A stretch of DNA of 26,362 nucleotides from JAKFDK01 sp036676195 (GCA_036676195.1 JAKFDK010000032.1:1-26362); one strand, 5' to 3'. Counted from the first letter of the stretch, positions 8,432-16,044 are shown. Numbers and translations are program-made. The notes: generated by a model from the letters alone, not told the origin.

Positions 8432-8448
8432 CGGCGGATTCCCCCCGA

Positions 8449-9570
8449 TTACAGGCTTCGGGCTTCCGCCATGACCGCCTTCAGGGCCTGACCAAAGCGT
8501 TCGTTCTGCTCCGGCGTCCCTGTGGTCACCCGAATCCAGCCGGGCAACCCGAAACCGGCGATGGGGCGAACGATGATGCCTTTTTGCAGCAACCTCTGTG
8601 CGACCTGCCCGGCCTGCTCACCAATTTCCATCGCCACAAAGTTGGCGGCGCTGCGGTAAGTACGCAGCCCCATTTCCCCGGCCGCCACTGTGAGTTGGAC
8701 CAGGCCGGCGGCGGACAATTCCACAACCTTGCGCATATAATCATGATCCGCCAGGGCGGCCACCGCCGCAGCCTGGGCGGGCACGCTGACAGCAAAGGGG
8801 TCCCGGACCGCCCGCATGGCAGCGGCGATATCGGGCGGGGCGATGGCATAGCCTACCCGCAGCCCGGCCAGACCGAATGCCTTGGAGAAGGTGCGCAGCA
8901 CGAGCATCCGCCGGCCGGCCTTCAGGTAAGACACCCCGTCCGGATACTCGGGATCACCAACGGCATACTCCCGGTAGGCCTCGTCCAGAACCACCAGCGT
9001 CTTGGCCGGCACCTTCTCCAGGAATGCATCGAGTTCCGCCCGGCTGAACGTTTCGCCGGTGGGATTGTTCGGGTTGCACAGGAACACCAGGCGGGTCTTG
9101 GGGGTGATCGCAGCAGCCATGGCATCCAGGTCATGGCGCCCGGCATTGTCCAGAGGCACCGGCACCTCGCGGCCACTCATCAGGCGGGCAGCCAGGCTAT
9201 ACATGGGGAAGGTGGCGGCGGGAAAAACCACCTCATCGCCAGGCCGCAGGCAAGTCTCGGCCAGGACCCGGATCAGGGCGGTGGATCCCGGACCGGGCAC
9301 CAGATAATCCACCGACACGCCGAGCGACTCCGCCAGCGCCGATTTCAGCAGGAAATGGGCGGGGTCGGGGTACAGGTTCGTCTCCGCGGCGGCAGCCGCC
9401 ATGGCCGCCAGGGCGCGGGGGGAAGGGCCAAGCGGGTTCTCGTTTGAACCCATCTTGATGATATCGGTGATACCAAGCTCGCGCTCGACTTCGCTGATGG
9501 GCTTACCCGCCAGATATTTCGGCAACCGATCGACCGCCGGGCGAGCCCAACCATTCTTTTGGGCCGTCAT
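8449..9570 (-). CDS. hisC: Histidinol-phosphate / aromatic aminotransferase
   Basis: Fold-type I PLP aminotransferase of the HisC family, 373 residues. Seen are MGSNENPLGPSP (40-51), NPNNPTG (166-172), DEAYREY (196-202), the PLP lysine K230 in RTFSKAFGLAGLRVGY, and a C-terminal arginine region (GWIRVTTGT). It could act in histidine synthesis or transaminate aromatic amino acids; HisC homologues outside his operons often do the latter. No his gene is near, and it shares an operon with an XRE-cupin regulator and trpB2, which favours an aromatic amino-acid role by inference. ATG at 9570 follows GGGGGC at a spacing of about 6. A promoter is proposed at 9631-9660. Confidence 0.9.
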   Translation of the reverse strand: MTAQKNGWARPAVDRLPKYLAGKPISEVERELGITDIIKMGSNENPLGPSPRALAAMAAAAAETNLYPDPAHFLLKSALAESLGVSVDYLVPGPGSTALIRVLAETCLRPGDEVVFPAATFPMYSLAARLMSGREVPVPLDNAGRHDLDAMAAAITPKTRLVFLCNPNNPTGETFSRAELDAFLEKVPAKTLVVLDEAYREYAVGDPEYPDGVSYLKAGRRMLVLRTFSKAFGLAGLRVGYAIAPPDIAAAMRAVRDPFAVSVPAQAAAVAALADHDYMRKVVELSAAGLVQLTVAAGEMGLRTYRSAANFVAMEIGEQAGQVAQRLLQKGIIVRPIAGFGLPGWIRVTTGTPEQNERFGQALKAVMAEARSL

Positions 9571-9630
9571 ATTTTAGCCCCCTGCCGTTCTATAACTGCA
9601 AAAACTTTGACTAGACATTCGGCTACGGTG

Positions 9631-9660
9631 ATTGTACTCTATGCCTAAGGATTAAGGCAA
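9631..9660 (-). promoter_or_regulatory. Candidate hisC operon promoter
   Basis: Minus strand: -35 TTGCCT (9655-9660), an 18-base spacer and -10 TACAAT (9631-9636), about 60 bases upstream of the hisC ATG. Both boxes match the housekeeping consensus well (4/6 and 5/6). The -35 overlaps the inverted repeat at 9653-9680, so a repressor bound there would block it. Confidence 0.6.
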
Positions 9661-9680
9661 GCTTAATTAGTTAAGCCTTA
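9653..9680. promoter_or_regulatory. Inverted repeat in the hisC / pdhA2 divergent region
   Basis: TAAGGC (9653-9658) and TTAA (9663-9666) pair with TTAA (9671-9674) and GCCTTA (9675-9680) around the centre TTAG, with a 4-base bulge on the left arm. It overlaps the hisC -35 and lies 46 bases before the second E1-alpha start, so one protein could control both directions. A related half-site occurs just to the left (CCTAAGG, 9644-9650). No convincing plus-strand promoter was found. Confidence 0.45.
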
Positions 9681-9726
9681 CTTATAGCACAAGGGCTCCT
9701 CACCATTGCCTTGGAGGTGCGGCAAC

Positions 9727-10776
9727 ATGCGGCGAATTTTGGCCCCCGATGGGGCTGTAGTTGGCCCTCTGCCAGACCTGACGCCTGAGCAACTGCTGGC
9801 CATGTATCGCTGGATGCTGCTGGGGCGGCAACTGGAACAACGGGGCGTACTCCTGCAACGCCAGGGACGTATGGGAGTGTTCGCCCCCATTGCCGGTCAG
9901 GAGGCTGCCTATGTGGGCAGTGCCATGGCCCTGCGACCAGGCGCCGATTGGCTCACCCTGACCTACCGGGATTACCTGCCGGCCATCGTCCACGGGTTGC
10001 CGGTGATGAACATGTGGCTTTACTACAAGGGCGATCCCCGGGGGACCTGGATCCCGGCGAATGCCCGCCTGCTCCCCTTCCAGACGGTGCTGGCCACCCA
10101 ACTGCCCCACGCTGTGGGCGTGGGCTTTGCCATCAAGTACCGCCAGGAACAGGATGTGGCCCTGGCCTACATTGGCGACGGCGCCACTTCGGAAGGGGAT
10201 TTTCACGAGGCCATCAATGTGGCCGGGGTATGGAAGCTGCCAGTGATCTTCTTCTGCTCCAACAATCACTGGGCAATCAGCACCCCCCGCAGTGCGCAGA
10301 CCGCTGCGGAAACCATCGCTCTGAAGGCAGTGGCGTATGGCTGCCACGGGGAGCAGGTGGACGGCAACGACGCTCTGGCCGTTTACGCCGCCACGGCGGA
10401 GGCTGCCGCCCGCGCCCGCCGCGGCGAGGGTCCGACCCTGATTGAAGCGGTCACCTACCGGCTGGGCGCGCACAGCACGGTGGACGATCCCCGGCGTTAC
10501 CGGGACGAGGCTGAGGTGCAGCCCTGGCTGGCCAAGGAACCGCTGCTGCGGATGCGGGCCTTCCTGATGGCGCAGGGGCTGCTGGATGAGGCGGAAGACG
10601 AGCGCCTGCGCAACGCCGCCGGCGATCGGGCCATGGCGGCCTTTGAGGAGATGGAGCAGATGCCGCCGGCTGACCCGGCCTGGATGTTTGATAATCTGTA
10701 TGTGGCTCCGCCGTCCGGATTGTCCGCCCAGCGGGCGCAGATGCAGCAGCATGTGCACGCGGGGGAGGGACAATAG
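9727..10776 (+). CDS. pdhA: Second 2-oxoacid dehydrogenase E1 alpha subunit
   Basis: Paralogue of the E1-alpha at 3771-4823. It decarboxylates a 2-oxoacid with thiamine diphosphate as alpha2beta2 with the next gene. The ThDP motif begins at GDG (150-152, GDGATSEGDFHEAIN) and ends at NN (179-180). GRMGVFAPIAGQEA (48-61) and the GAHSTVDDPRRY loop are also present. Chosen start ATG 9727 has GGAGGTG (9713-9719) seven bases upstream, giving 349 residues; an upstream in-frame TTG at 9706 precedes the ribosome-binding site and is rejected. No E2 or E3 follows, so it must use subunits from elsewhere, perhaps 1459-2730. Substrate may be pyruvate or another 2-oxoacid; sequence reading cannot tell. Confidence 0.93.
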   Translation: MRRILAPDGAVVGPLPDLTPEQLLAMYRWMLLGRQLEQRGVLLQRQGRMGVFAPIAGQEAAYVGSAMALRPGADWLTLTYRDYLPAIVHGLPVMNMWLYYKGDPRGTWIPANARLLPFQTVLATQLPHAVGVGFAIKYRQEQDVALAYIGDGATSEGDFHEAINVAGVWKLPVIFFCSNNHWAISTPRSAQTAAETIALKAVAYGCHGEQVDGNDALAVYAATAEAAARARRGEGPTLIEAVTYRLGAHSTVDDPRRYRDEAEVQPWLAKEPLLRMRAFLMAQGLLDEAEDERLRNAAGDRAMAAFEEMEQMPPADPAWMFDNLYVAPPSGLSAQRAQMQQHVHAGEGQ

Positions 10777-10778
10777 CC

Positions 10779-11753
10779 GTGGCACAACGGAACATGGTCG
10801 AAGCGCTGAACCAGGCCCTGGCTCTGGAGCTGGAGCAAGAGCCGCGGATGGTGATTTTTGGCGAGGATACCGGTCGCTCGGGCGGCGTGTTTCGGGTCAC
10901 CGAGGGCCTGCAGCAAAGATTTGGCCCACAGCGGGTAGTGGACACCCCCATTGCTGAATCCTGTATTGTCGGGATGGCCGTGGGCATGGCTGCCGCCGGA
11001 CTGGTCCCGGTCCCGGAACTGCAGTTCGCCGGATTTATTCTCCCGGCCTTCAACCAGTTGGTGGGGCAGGTCGCCCGGATGTATAACCGCTCCGGCCGGC
11101 GCTATCCCATGTCGATGGTGATCCGGGCCCCTTACGGGGGGCCGGTGAAGGCCGCAGAACTGCATTCCGACAGTCTGGAAGCCTATTTTGTACACACCCC
11201 GGGGCTGAAGGTAGTCGTTCCCTCCTCGCCGGCGGAGGCCAAAGGCCTTTTGCATGCCAGTCTGGCCGATCCGGATCCGGTCGTGTTCCTGGAGAGTATC
11301 AAGCTCTACCGTCTGTTCCGGGAAGAGGTACCTGATGAATACTATACCATCCCGCTCGGCCAAGCGCGCATCGCCCGCGCCGGATCTGACGTAACGCTGG
11401 TGGCCTGGGGGGCCATGGTTGGCACTGCCCTGGAAGCAGCCACCATTCTGGCCGGCCAGGGCGTGGATGCCGAGGTCATCGACCTGCGTACCCTCTCGCC
11501 GCTGGACACCGATACCCTGGCTGCCTCCGTCCGGCGCACCGGGCGGGCCGTGGTGGTGCACGAGGCCCCTCGCCAGGGCGGCGTGGGTGCCGAGGTGGTG
11601 GCGGCCATCAACGATCTGGCTCTATGGTCTCTGCAGGCCCCGGTCGGACGGGTCTGTGGCTGGGATGTTCCTTACCCGGTGGCCGGGCTGGAGGACCACT
11701 ACCTGCCAACCCCGGCCCGCATTGTGGCAACGGTGGAGCAGGTTCTGGCCTGA
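10779..11753 (+). CDS. pdhB: Second 2-oxoacid dehydrogenase E1 beta subunit
   Basis: Partner of the preceding gene, 324 residues, paralogous to 2800-3783. Seen are MVIFGEDTGRSGGVFRVTEG near residue 24, DTPIAESCIVG, APYGGPVKAAELHSDS, KLYRLFREEVP and VVHEAPRQGG, all in the order of the E1-beta family. It begins with GTG at 10779, two bases after the E1-alpha stop, with GGGGGAGGGA upstream inside the E1-alpha gene, so the pair is co-translated. A strong hairpin follows at 11795. The first copy has PYGGGVRTPEL where this one has PYGGPVKAAEL, a difference in a conserved segment that may reflect specificity. Confidence 0.93.
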   Translation: MAQRNMVEALNQALALELEQEPRMVIFGEDTGRSGGVFRVTEGLQQRFGPQRVVDTPIAESCIVGMAVGMAAAGLVPVPELQFAGFILPAFNQLVGQVARMYNRSGRRYPMSMVIRAPYGGPVKAAELHSDSLEAYFVHTPGLKVVVPSSPAEAKGLLHASLADPDPVVFLESIKLYRLFREEVPDEYYTIPLGQARIARAGSDVTLVAWGAMVGTALEAATILAGQGVDAEVIDLRTLSPLDTDTLAASVRRTGRAVVVHEAPRQGGVGAEVVAAINDLALWSLQAPVGRVCGWDVPYPVAGLEDHYLPTPARIVATVEQVLA

Positions 11754-11794
11754 CCCCGGCCAGGCCGGAGCCCAGTTCACCCCAACTTTGGCGA

Positions 11795-11823
11795 CAGCCC
11801 GGCCGGATACCCCGGCCGGGCTG
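11795..11823 (+). terminator. GC-rich terminator after the second E1 pair
   Basis: A perfect 12-bp stem (11795-11806 with 11812-11823) with loop ATACC, 41 bases past the E1-beta stop. No T-run follows. Strength and position fit a transcript end. Confidence 0.6.
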
Positions 11824-11925
11824 CCGGGCGCGGGGCGGCAAGGCAGTACCCATGGGGTGACGGATGTCACTTCACCACCGTCGGCGGGAGAGAATACTGA
11901 AAGATAACCATTCCCAAAGTAAATA

Positions 11926-11959
11926 GCAGGGTTTTTCCCCCTTGCGAAGGAAATCCTTC
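11926..11959. other. Twin palindromic intergenic element
   Basis: The 302-base gap 11754-12055 holds no gene. Besides the terminator at 11795 it contains an A+T-richer block (about 11890-11960) ending in two adjacent hairpins: GGG-TTTTT-CCC (11929-11939) within a GCAGGG/CCCCCTTGC frame, and GAAGG-AAAT-CCTTC (11946-11959). No clear promoter boxes match; the best, CTGAAA-17-TAAATA on the plus strand, is weak. It may be the leader of the downstream membrane-protein gene or an intergenic repeat. Confidence 0.4.
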
Positions 11960-12055
11960 TGGCCATTGTCCCCGGAGTGTCCGGGTAATTCCACCGGGCT
12001 CCGGCCGCCCCCGCCTTTCGGCAGGCTGCCGGAGGTAGCCACAAACGGAGGCATC

Positions 12056-13144
12056 ATGATGACCCAACCTCGTCGGTACGCGCGGTTTCTTCTGCTCGCC
12101 CTGGGCATGGTGGCACTGCTAGCCGCCATGTGGGCCGGTCTGCTCCGCATGGGCTGGTCCCTGCCGCCCCTGCGCCCCACCCTGGCCGGTAGCCACGGCC
12201 CGCTGATGGTATCCGGTTTTCTGGGTACGCTGATCAGTCTGGAACGGGCGGTTGCCCTTGGCCGGGTCTGGGGGTATGGCGCGCCGCTCTTCGCCGGGCT
12301 GGGCGGCCTGATACTGATCGCCGGCCTGCCGGTCCAGATCGGCGCGTTGCTGATTACCCTCGGCGGATTGGTACTGGTAGGTATCTTTTCGGTTTTCTTT
12401 CGCCGCCACCCCTCCCTGGACCTTTTCGCCATGGCACTGGGTGCGCTGCTATGGGCGATGGGCAGCGGGATCTGGCTGGCCGGCGTACCCTTCCCGCTGG
12501 TTGTACCCTGGTGGGCTGGCTTTCTGATTTTGACCATTGCCGGGGAGCGGCTGGAACTGAGCCGCGTCCTGAAGCCCTCGCCTGCCGCACGGATTCTCTT
12601 TCTCGTCGTTACCGGTCTCTACCTGCTCGGGACCGTGTGGGCCCTGACGGATTACGAGACCGGCATTCGGATTGCCGGTGCCGGCATGATCGCCCTGGCG
12701 TTCTGGTTGCTGCGCCACGATATCGCCCGGCGCACGATCAAGCTGGGCGGGCTCACCCGGTTCATTGCTGCCTCCCTGCTCTCCGGCTATGTCTGGCTGG
12801 GCATCAGCGGCCTGCTCGCCCTGCGCTATGGGGGAATGACGGCCGGGGTGTACTATGACGCCATCCTGCACACGGTCTTCCTCGGCTTCGTGTTTGGCAT
12901 GATCTTCGGCCACGCACCGGTGATCTTTCCGGCCGTGATCGGGGTGGCCGTGCCCTTCCACCCTGCCTTCTACGCCCACCTGGGGCTCCTACATCTCTCC
13001 CTGCTGCTGCGGGTGGTCGGTGACCTGGCCGGTTCCCTGGTCCTGCGGCAGTGGGGCGGCCTGCTGAATGTGTTTGCCCTCCTGCTCTTCCTGGGCAATA
13101 CGGTGCGGGCTGTGCGCAGCGGCCTGGGCAAACCGGCCGCCTGA
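12056..13144 (+). CDS. NnrS-like multi-pass membrane protein
   Basis: A very hydrophobic protein of 362 residues with about 11-12 predicted membrane segments and short loops. Conserved-looking histidines lie in membrane segments: H47 in GSHGPLMVSGFLGTLIS, and H272 and H286 in HTVFLGFVFGMIFGH. These resemble the NnrS family, heme/copper membrane proteins linked to nitric-oxide stress and respiratory enzymes. NnrS assignment is from pattern only and could be a sister family. Start is ATG 12056 or 12059, preceded by GGAGG (12047-12051); an upstream extension to 11942 lacks a ribosome-binding site. It is convergent with ctaM and ctaB, supporting a respiratory or heme-linked role. Confidence 0.7.
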   Translation: MMTQPRRYARFLLLALGMVALLAAMWAGLLRMGWSLPPLRPTLAGSHGPLMVSGFLGTLISLERAVALGRVWGYGAPLFAGLGGLILIAGLPVQIGALLITLGGLVLVGIFSVFFRRHPSLDLFAMALGALLWAMGSGIWLAGVPFPLVVPWWAGFLILTIAGERLELSRVLKPSPAARILFLVVTGLYLLGTVWALTDYETGIRIAGAGMIALAFWLLRHDIARRTIKLGGLTRFIAASLLSGYVWLGISGLLALRYGGMTAGVYYDAILHTVFLGFVFGMIFGHAPVIFPAVIGVAVPFHPAFYAHLGLLHLSLLLRVVGDLAGSLVLRQWGGLLNVFALLLFLGNTVRAVRSGLGKPAA

Positions 13145-13182
13145 TGTGCCGGCCCCCAGAAAACAGCCATTGGTCGAAACAG

Positions 13183-13225
13183 GCGCCGGGCACCCCGATC
13201 TCAAGCAGATCGGGGTGCCCGGCGC
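13183..13225. terminator. Bidirectional 19-bp perfect hairpin
   Basis: A 19-bp uninterrupted stem (13183-13201 with 13207-13225) and 5-base loop CAAGC lie midway between two convergent genes (stops at 13144 plus and 13256 minus). It can terminate both transcripts. T-runs are absent on both sides. Confidence 0.75.
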
Positions 13226-13255
13226 TGATCAGTATGGTCTGCATCGCGGCCGCTC

Positions 13256-13678
13256 CTACAGGCTGTCACGCAGCAGCAGATAGACCACCGGCCCGGTGAC
13301 CGTTACATATAGCCAGACCGGATAGGTCCACCGGCCCACGCGCCGGTGTAGGGCCAGGCGGCCCCGCCAGCCCTGCCAGACGGTCACCGCCACCAGCGGC
13401 GCCGACACCATAGCCAGCAGCATATGGGAGCCCAGAATCAGCAGGTATACCGCCCGGAACAGCGGCGGCCCCTGATAATAGGTAACGCCAGACAACCCCA
13501 TACGCACGAGATACAGGCAGAGGAAAACGACCTGGAGGGCAACCGCTGTCCACATGGCCTGCCGGTGCCGGTCACGCCAGCCCCGGCGGATAAAGAACAC
13601 ACCGGTGCCTATGGCCAGGGCGCTGAACACATTGAGCAAGGCGTTTGCCGCCGGAATGGCGGCCAGGATGCCTGCCAA
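13256..13678 (-). CDS. ctaM: DUF420 membrane protein, CtaM-like
   Basis: A 140-residue protein with four membrane helices of the DUF420 family, whose Bacillus member CtaM (YozB) is needed to mature heme-A-containing cytochrome oxidase. Seen are an N-terminal helix (LLNVFSALAIGTGVFFI), a central helix with VVFLCLYLVRMGLSG, the HMLLAMVSAPLVAVTV helix and the C-terminal helix after HRRVGRWTYPVW. It starts with TTG at 13678, the first start after an in-frame TGA, with GGAAGGGCGG upstream; the rare start is the main uncertainty. It lies 55 bases after ctaB on the same strand, so it is probably in one operon. Confidence 0.85.
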   Translation of the reverse strand: MAGILAAIPAANALLNVFSALAIGTGVFFIRRGWRDRHRQAMWTAVALQVVFLCLYLVRMGLSGVTYYQGPPLFRAVYLLILGSHMLLAMVSAPLVAVTVWQGWRGRLALHRRVGRWTYPVWLYVTVTGPVVYLLLRDSL

Positions 13679-13733
13679 AACCCATCACCGCCCTTCCGCC
13701 GGATCTTGCACCTGCACGCCCGCCCGGACATGG

Positions 13734-14741
13734 TCACGCGGGCACCGTATCCGCCATCATGGCCACGAACACCACGGCCAGGTAGAGAATCGAGTAGCCG
13801 AAGACCCGGTGGGCGCTGCGCTGCTCCGGAGACCGGTCCCGCAGCAACGCCACCGTCGTCCGGAGCAGGTAGCCGCCGGCCAGGGCCGCTGCGGCCAGGT
13901 AGCCTTTGCCCACCACGCCCAGCGGGTACAGGGCCAGCGTGCTGATGACGGTCAGCACGGCGTAGCCGAAAATGTACCACTTGGTCTGCCTGACCCCCCG
14001 CACCACCGGCAACATGGGCACTCCGGCCCCCCGGTAATCTTCAGTCCGAAACAGGGCCAGCGCCCAGAAATGCGGCGGTGTCCACAGGAAGACGATCAGA
14101 AACATGAGCACAGGCACCCAGGAAATCTGGCCGGTAATGGCTGCCCACCCGACCAGGGGGGGCACCGCTCCGGCCGCACCGCCGATCACGATGTTCTGGG
14201 GGGTAGAACGCTTGAGCCACATGGTGTAAATAAACACGTAAAAGAGCAGGCCGGAGAGTGACAGACCGGCGGCCAGCCAGTTAACGGCCACCCCCATACC
14301 GATGAAGGACAGGGTACCCGCCACCACTCCAAACCAGAGTGCCTGCCGGGGGCTGAGCACACCGGCAGGCAGCGGCCGACGGCGGGTGCGGCGCATGACG
14401 GCGTCGATGTCACGGTCATACCACATGTTGATGGCATTGGCAGCACCGGATGACAAGGTGCCGCCCACCAGTGTCCACAGGGTCACCGCCGGCGGCGGGG
14501 GCCCGCCTGCCGCCACCCACATGGCCGCGTAGGTGGTGATCAGCAGGAGCAGGATGATGCTGGGCTTCATCAGCGCCACATAGGCAGCCAGTCGCTCCCG
14601 CACCCGCCGTACCCGGCCGGGTAGCGGCCTGGCCTGCACCGCTGTACCGCCAGCGGCCGCCGGCATCATGGCGGCCCGTCGCAAGTGCAGGGTCAGAACT
14701 GCAGTTACCATCGCACTTCGCCGGAACATGTTGTTTCCCAT
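13734..14741 (-). CDS. ctaB: Protoheme IX farnesyltransferase (heme O synthase)
   Basis: UbiA-superfamily membrane prenyltransferase that adds farnesyl to heme B to give heme O, the precursor of heme A for aa3/caa3-type oxidases. The first prenyl-diphosphate motif NMWYDRDIDAVMRRT lies near 106-120 and the second, DYRGAGVPMLPVV, near 236-248. Seven to nine hydrophobic helices follow the KPSIILLLLIT entry helix at about 60. About 50 basic residues precede the first helix, a longer N-terminus than usual, so the true start may be internal. ATG at 14741 follows AGGA closely; GTG at 14744 is the alternative. It precedes ctaM and has an extended -10 promoter upstream. Confidence 0.95.
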   Translation of the reverse strand: MGNNMFRRSAMVTAVLTLHLRRAAMMPAAAGGTAVQARPLPGRVRRVRERLAAYVALMKPSIILLLLITTYAAMWVAAGGPPPPAVTLWTLVGGTLSSGAANAINMWYDRDIDAVMRRTRRRPLPAGVLSPRQALWFGVVAGTLSFIGMGVAVNWLAAGLSLSGLLFYVFIYTMWLKRSTPQNIVIGGAAGAVPPLVGWAAITGQISWVPVLMFLIVFLWTPPHFWALALFRTEDYRGAGVPMLPVVRGVRQTKWYIFGYAVLTVISTLALYPLGVVGKGYLAAAALAGGYLLRTTVALLRDRSPEQRSAHRVFGYSILYLAVVFVAMMADTVPA

Positions 14742-14819
14742 CACTTCCTGCCCGCCCTCCTCTGTATCAGGTCCGGGAAGGCTTTCTTACGTCCTCTAAA
14801 ACTAAACTTTTTTATTGAA

Positions 14820-14828
14820 ATTGTACCA
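14820..14828 (-). promoter_or_regulatory. Candidate extended -10 promoter of ctaB
   Basis: Minus strand TACAAT (14820-14825) preceded by TG one base away (14827-14828), an extended -10 element, about 80 bases upstream of ctaB. No good -35 is visible, which extended -10 promoters can tolerate. The stretch 14790-14825 is markedly A+T-rich. Confidence 0.5.
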
Positions 14829-14894
14829 TAGAACTCAGCCAAAAGCCAGCCTGAGAATGTGGGCAGGGGAACCCGACTCTTATGGATTAAAGCC

Positions 14895-14926
14895 GATGGC
14901 CCCCGGGCGTATATCCGGGGGCCATC
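14895..14926 (-). terminator. Terminator of the M29 aminopeptidase gene
   Basis: A perfect 12-bp stem (14895-14906 with 14915-14926) with an 8-base loop, 5 bases beyond the stop codon at 14932. On the minus strand it is followed by GGCTTTAATCC. Confidence 0.7.
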
Positions 14927-14931
14927 CGATT

Positions 14932-16044
14932 CTATGCGAGATTTTCCGGGTTCAGGCCGGCCAGCTCAGGTAAAACAAATCGCCCATCCTTGCGGATCAG
15001 GTGCCCGTCAAAGTAGACCTCGCCCCCACCGTATTCCGGACGCTGGATCAGTACCAGGTCCCAGTGCACCGCCGAACGGTTGCCGTTGTCGGCGTCGTTG
15101 TATGCATTCCCGGGCGTGAAGTGCAAACTGCCGGCGATTTTTTCATCGAACAGGATGTCCTTCATGGCATGCATGATGTACGGATTGAAACCCAGCGAGA
15201 ACTCGCCGATGTACCGGGCACCAGGGTCGGTATCCAGGATCTGATTGAGCCGCACCGTATCGTTTGCCGTAGCCCGGACAATGCGGCCGTTGTCGAACTC
15301 GAACCGGACATTTTCGAAGGTGACGCCCTGGTACACGCTGGGGGTGTTGTAGGTGATGGTGCCGTTGACACTCTCCCGGACCGGCGCCGTGAAGCATTCG
15401 CCATCCGGGATGTTGTTCCGGCCGGAACACTTGATGGCCGGAATGCCCTTGATGGAAAAGTGCAGGTCGGTTCCCGGTCCGACGAGCCGAACAGCATCCG
15501 TCCGCTCCATCAGAGCCTTCAGCGGGTCCATGGCCTGGTCCATCCGGGCGTAGTCCAGGGTACAGACCTTGAAAAAGAAGTCCTCAAACGCTTCGGTGGA
15601 TGTATTGGCCAGTTGCGCCATGGAGTGGTTGGGCCAGCGGAGCACCACCCACTTGGTGTGCGGGACCCTGATTTCGGAGTGGATGGGCTGCCCCCAGTGT
15701 CGCTGGTACAGGGCCATTTGCTCCGGTGCCACGTCGGCCAGTTCGTTGGCGTTTTCCCCGGCCCGCAGACCTATGTATGCATCCATGTCCTTCATGCGCT
15801 CAATCTCATAGCGTGCCATCATGTCCAGTTGCCCGGCCGTCGCCTGGCTTAGCAGAGCCCGGGTCACCTGATGCTGCTTGATGCTGACAAACGGCAGGCC
15901 GCCGGCGGCATAGGTCTCTTCCACCAGGGCCCGGATCATGCTGACTTCCAGCCCGTAACTATCGATCAGGATCTTTTCGCCTGGCTGTAAGGCACAGGAA
16001 TAGCGAACCAGATTGCGCGCCAGCGTACGGATCCGTGGGTCCAT
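14932..16044 (-). CDS. M29-family metalloaminopeptidase
   Basis: Cytoplasmic leucyl-type aminopeptidase of the M29 (AmpS/thermophilic aminopeptidase) family, 370 residues from the chosen start. Metal-ligand regions visible are the first glutamate in IPDGECFTAPV, the second in RYIGEFSLGFNP, and the histidines with aspartate in GSLHFTPG and SAVHWDLVL. The N-terminal domain (MDPRIRTLARNLV, LQPGEKILID) matches the family. Start ATG 16044 has GGAGGCGC upstream at a spacing of about 9; a longer frame to 16131 lacks such a site. It stands alone with its own terminator. The substrate is general peptides; no specific pathway is implied by the neighbours. Confidence 0.93.
   Translation of the reverse strand: MDPRIRTLARNLVRYSCALQPGEKILIDSYGLEVSMIRALVEETYAAGGLPFVSIKQHQVTRALLSQATAGQLDMMARYEIERMKDMDAYIGLRAGENANELADVAPEQMALYQRHWGQPIHSEIRVPHTKWVVLRWPNHSMAQLANTSTEAFEDFFFKVCTLDYARMDQAMDPLKALMERTDAVRLVGPGTDLHFSIKGIPAIKCSGRNNIPDGECFTAPVRESVNGTITYNTPSVYQGVTFENVRFEFDNGRIVRATANDTVRLNQILDTDPGARYIGEFSLGFNPYIMHAMKDILFDEKIAGSLHFTPGNAYNDADNGNRSAVHWDLVLIQRPEYGGGEVYFDGHLIRKDGRFVLPELAGLNPENLA

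Noticed and set aside
10497..11561. A 354-codon minus-strand frame opposite the second E1 genes, and similar long antisense frames at 8584-9447 and 9700-10785
   Set aside because: All mirror well-supported genes and arise from G+C-rich third positions.
13256..13686. An ATG just upstream of the ctaM TTG start
   Set aside because: The ATG near 13684 reads a different frame; the DUF420 frame has TGA immediately upstream, so TTG at 13678 is the earliest start.
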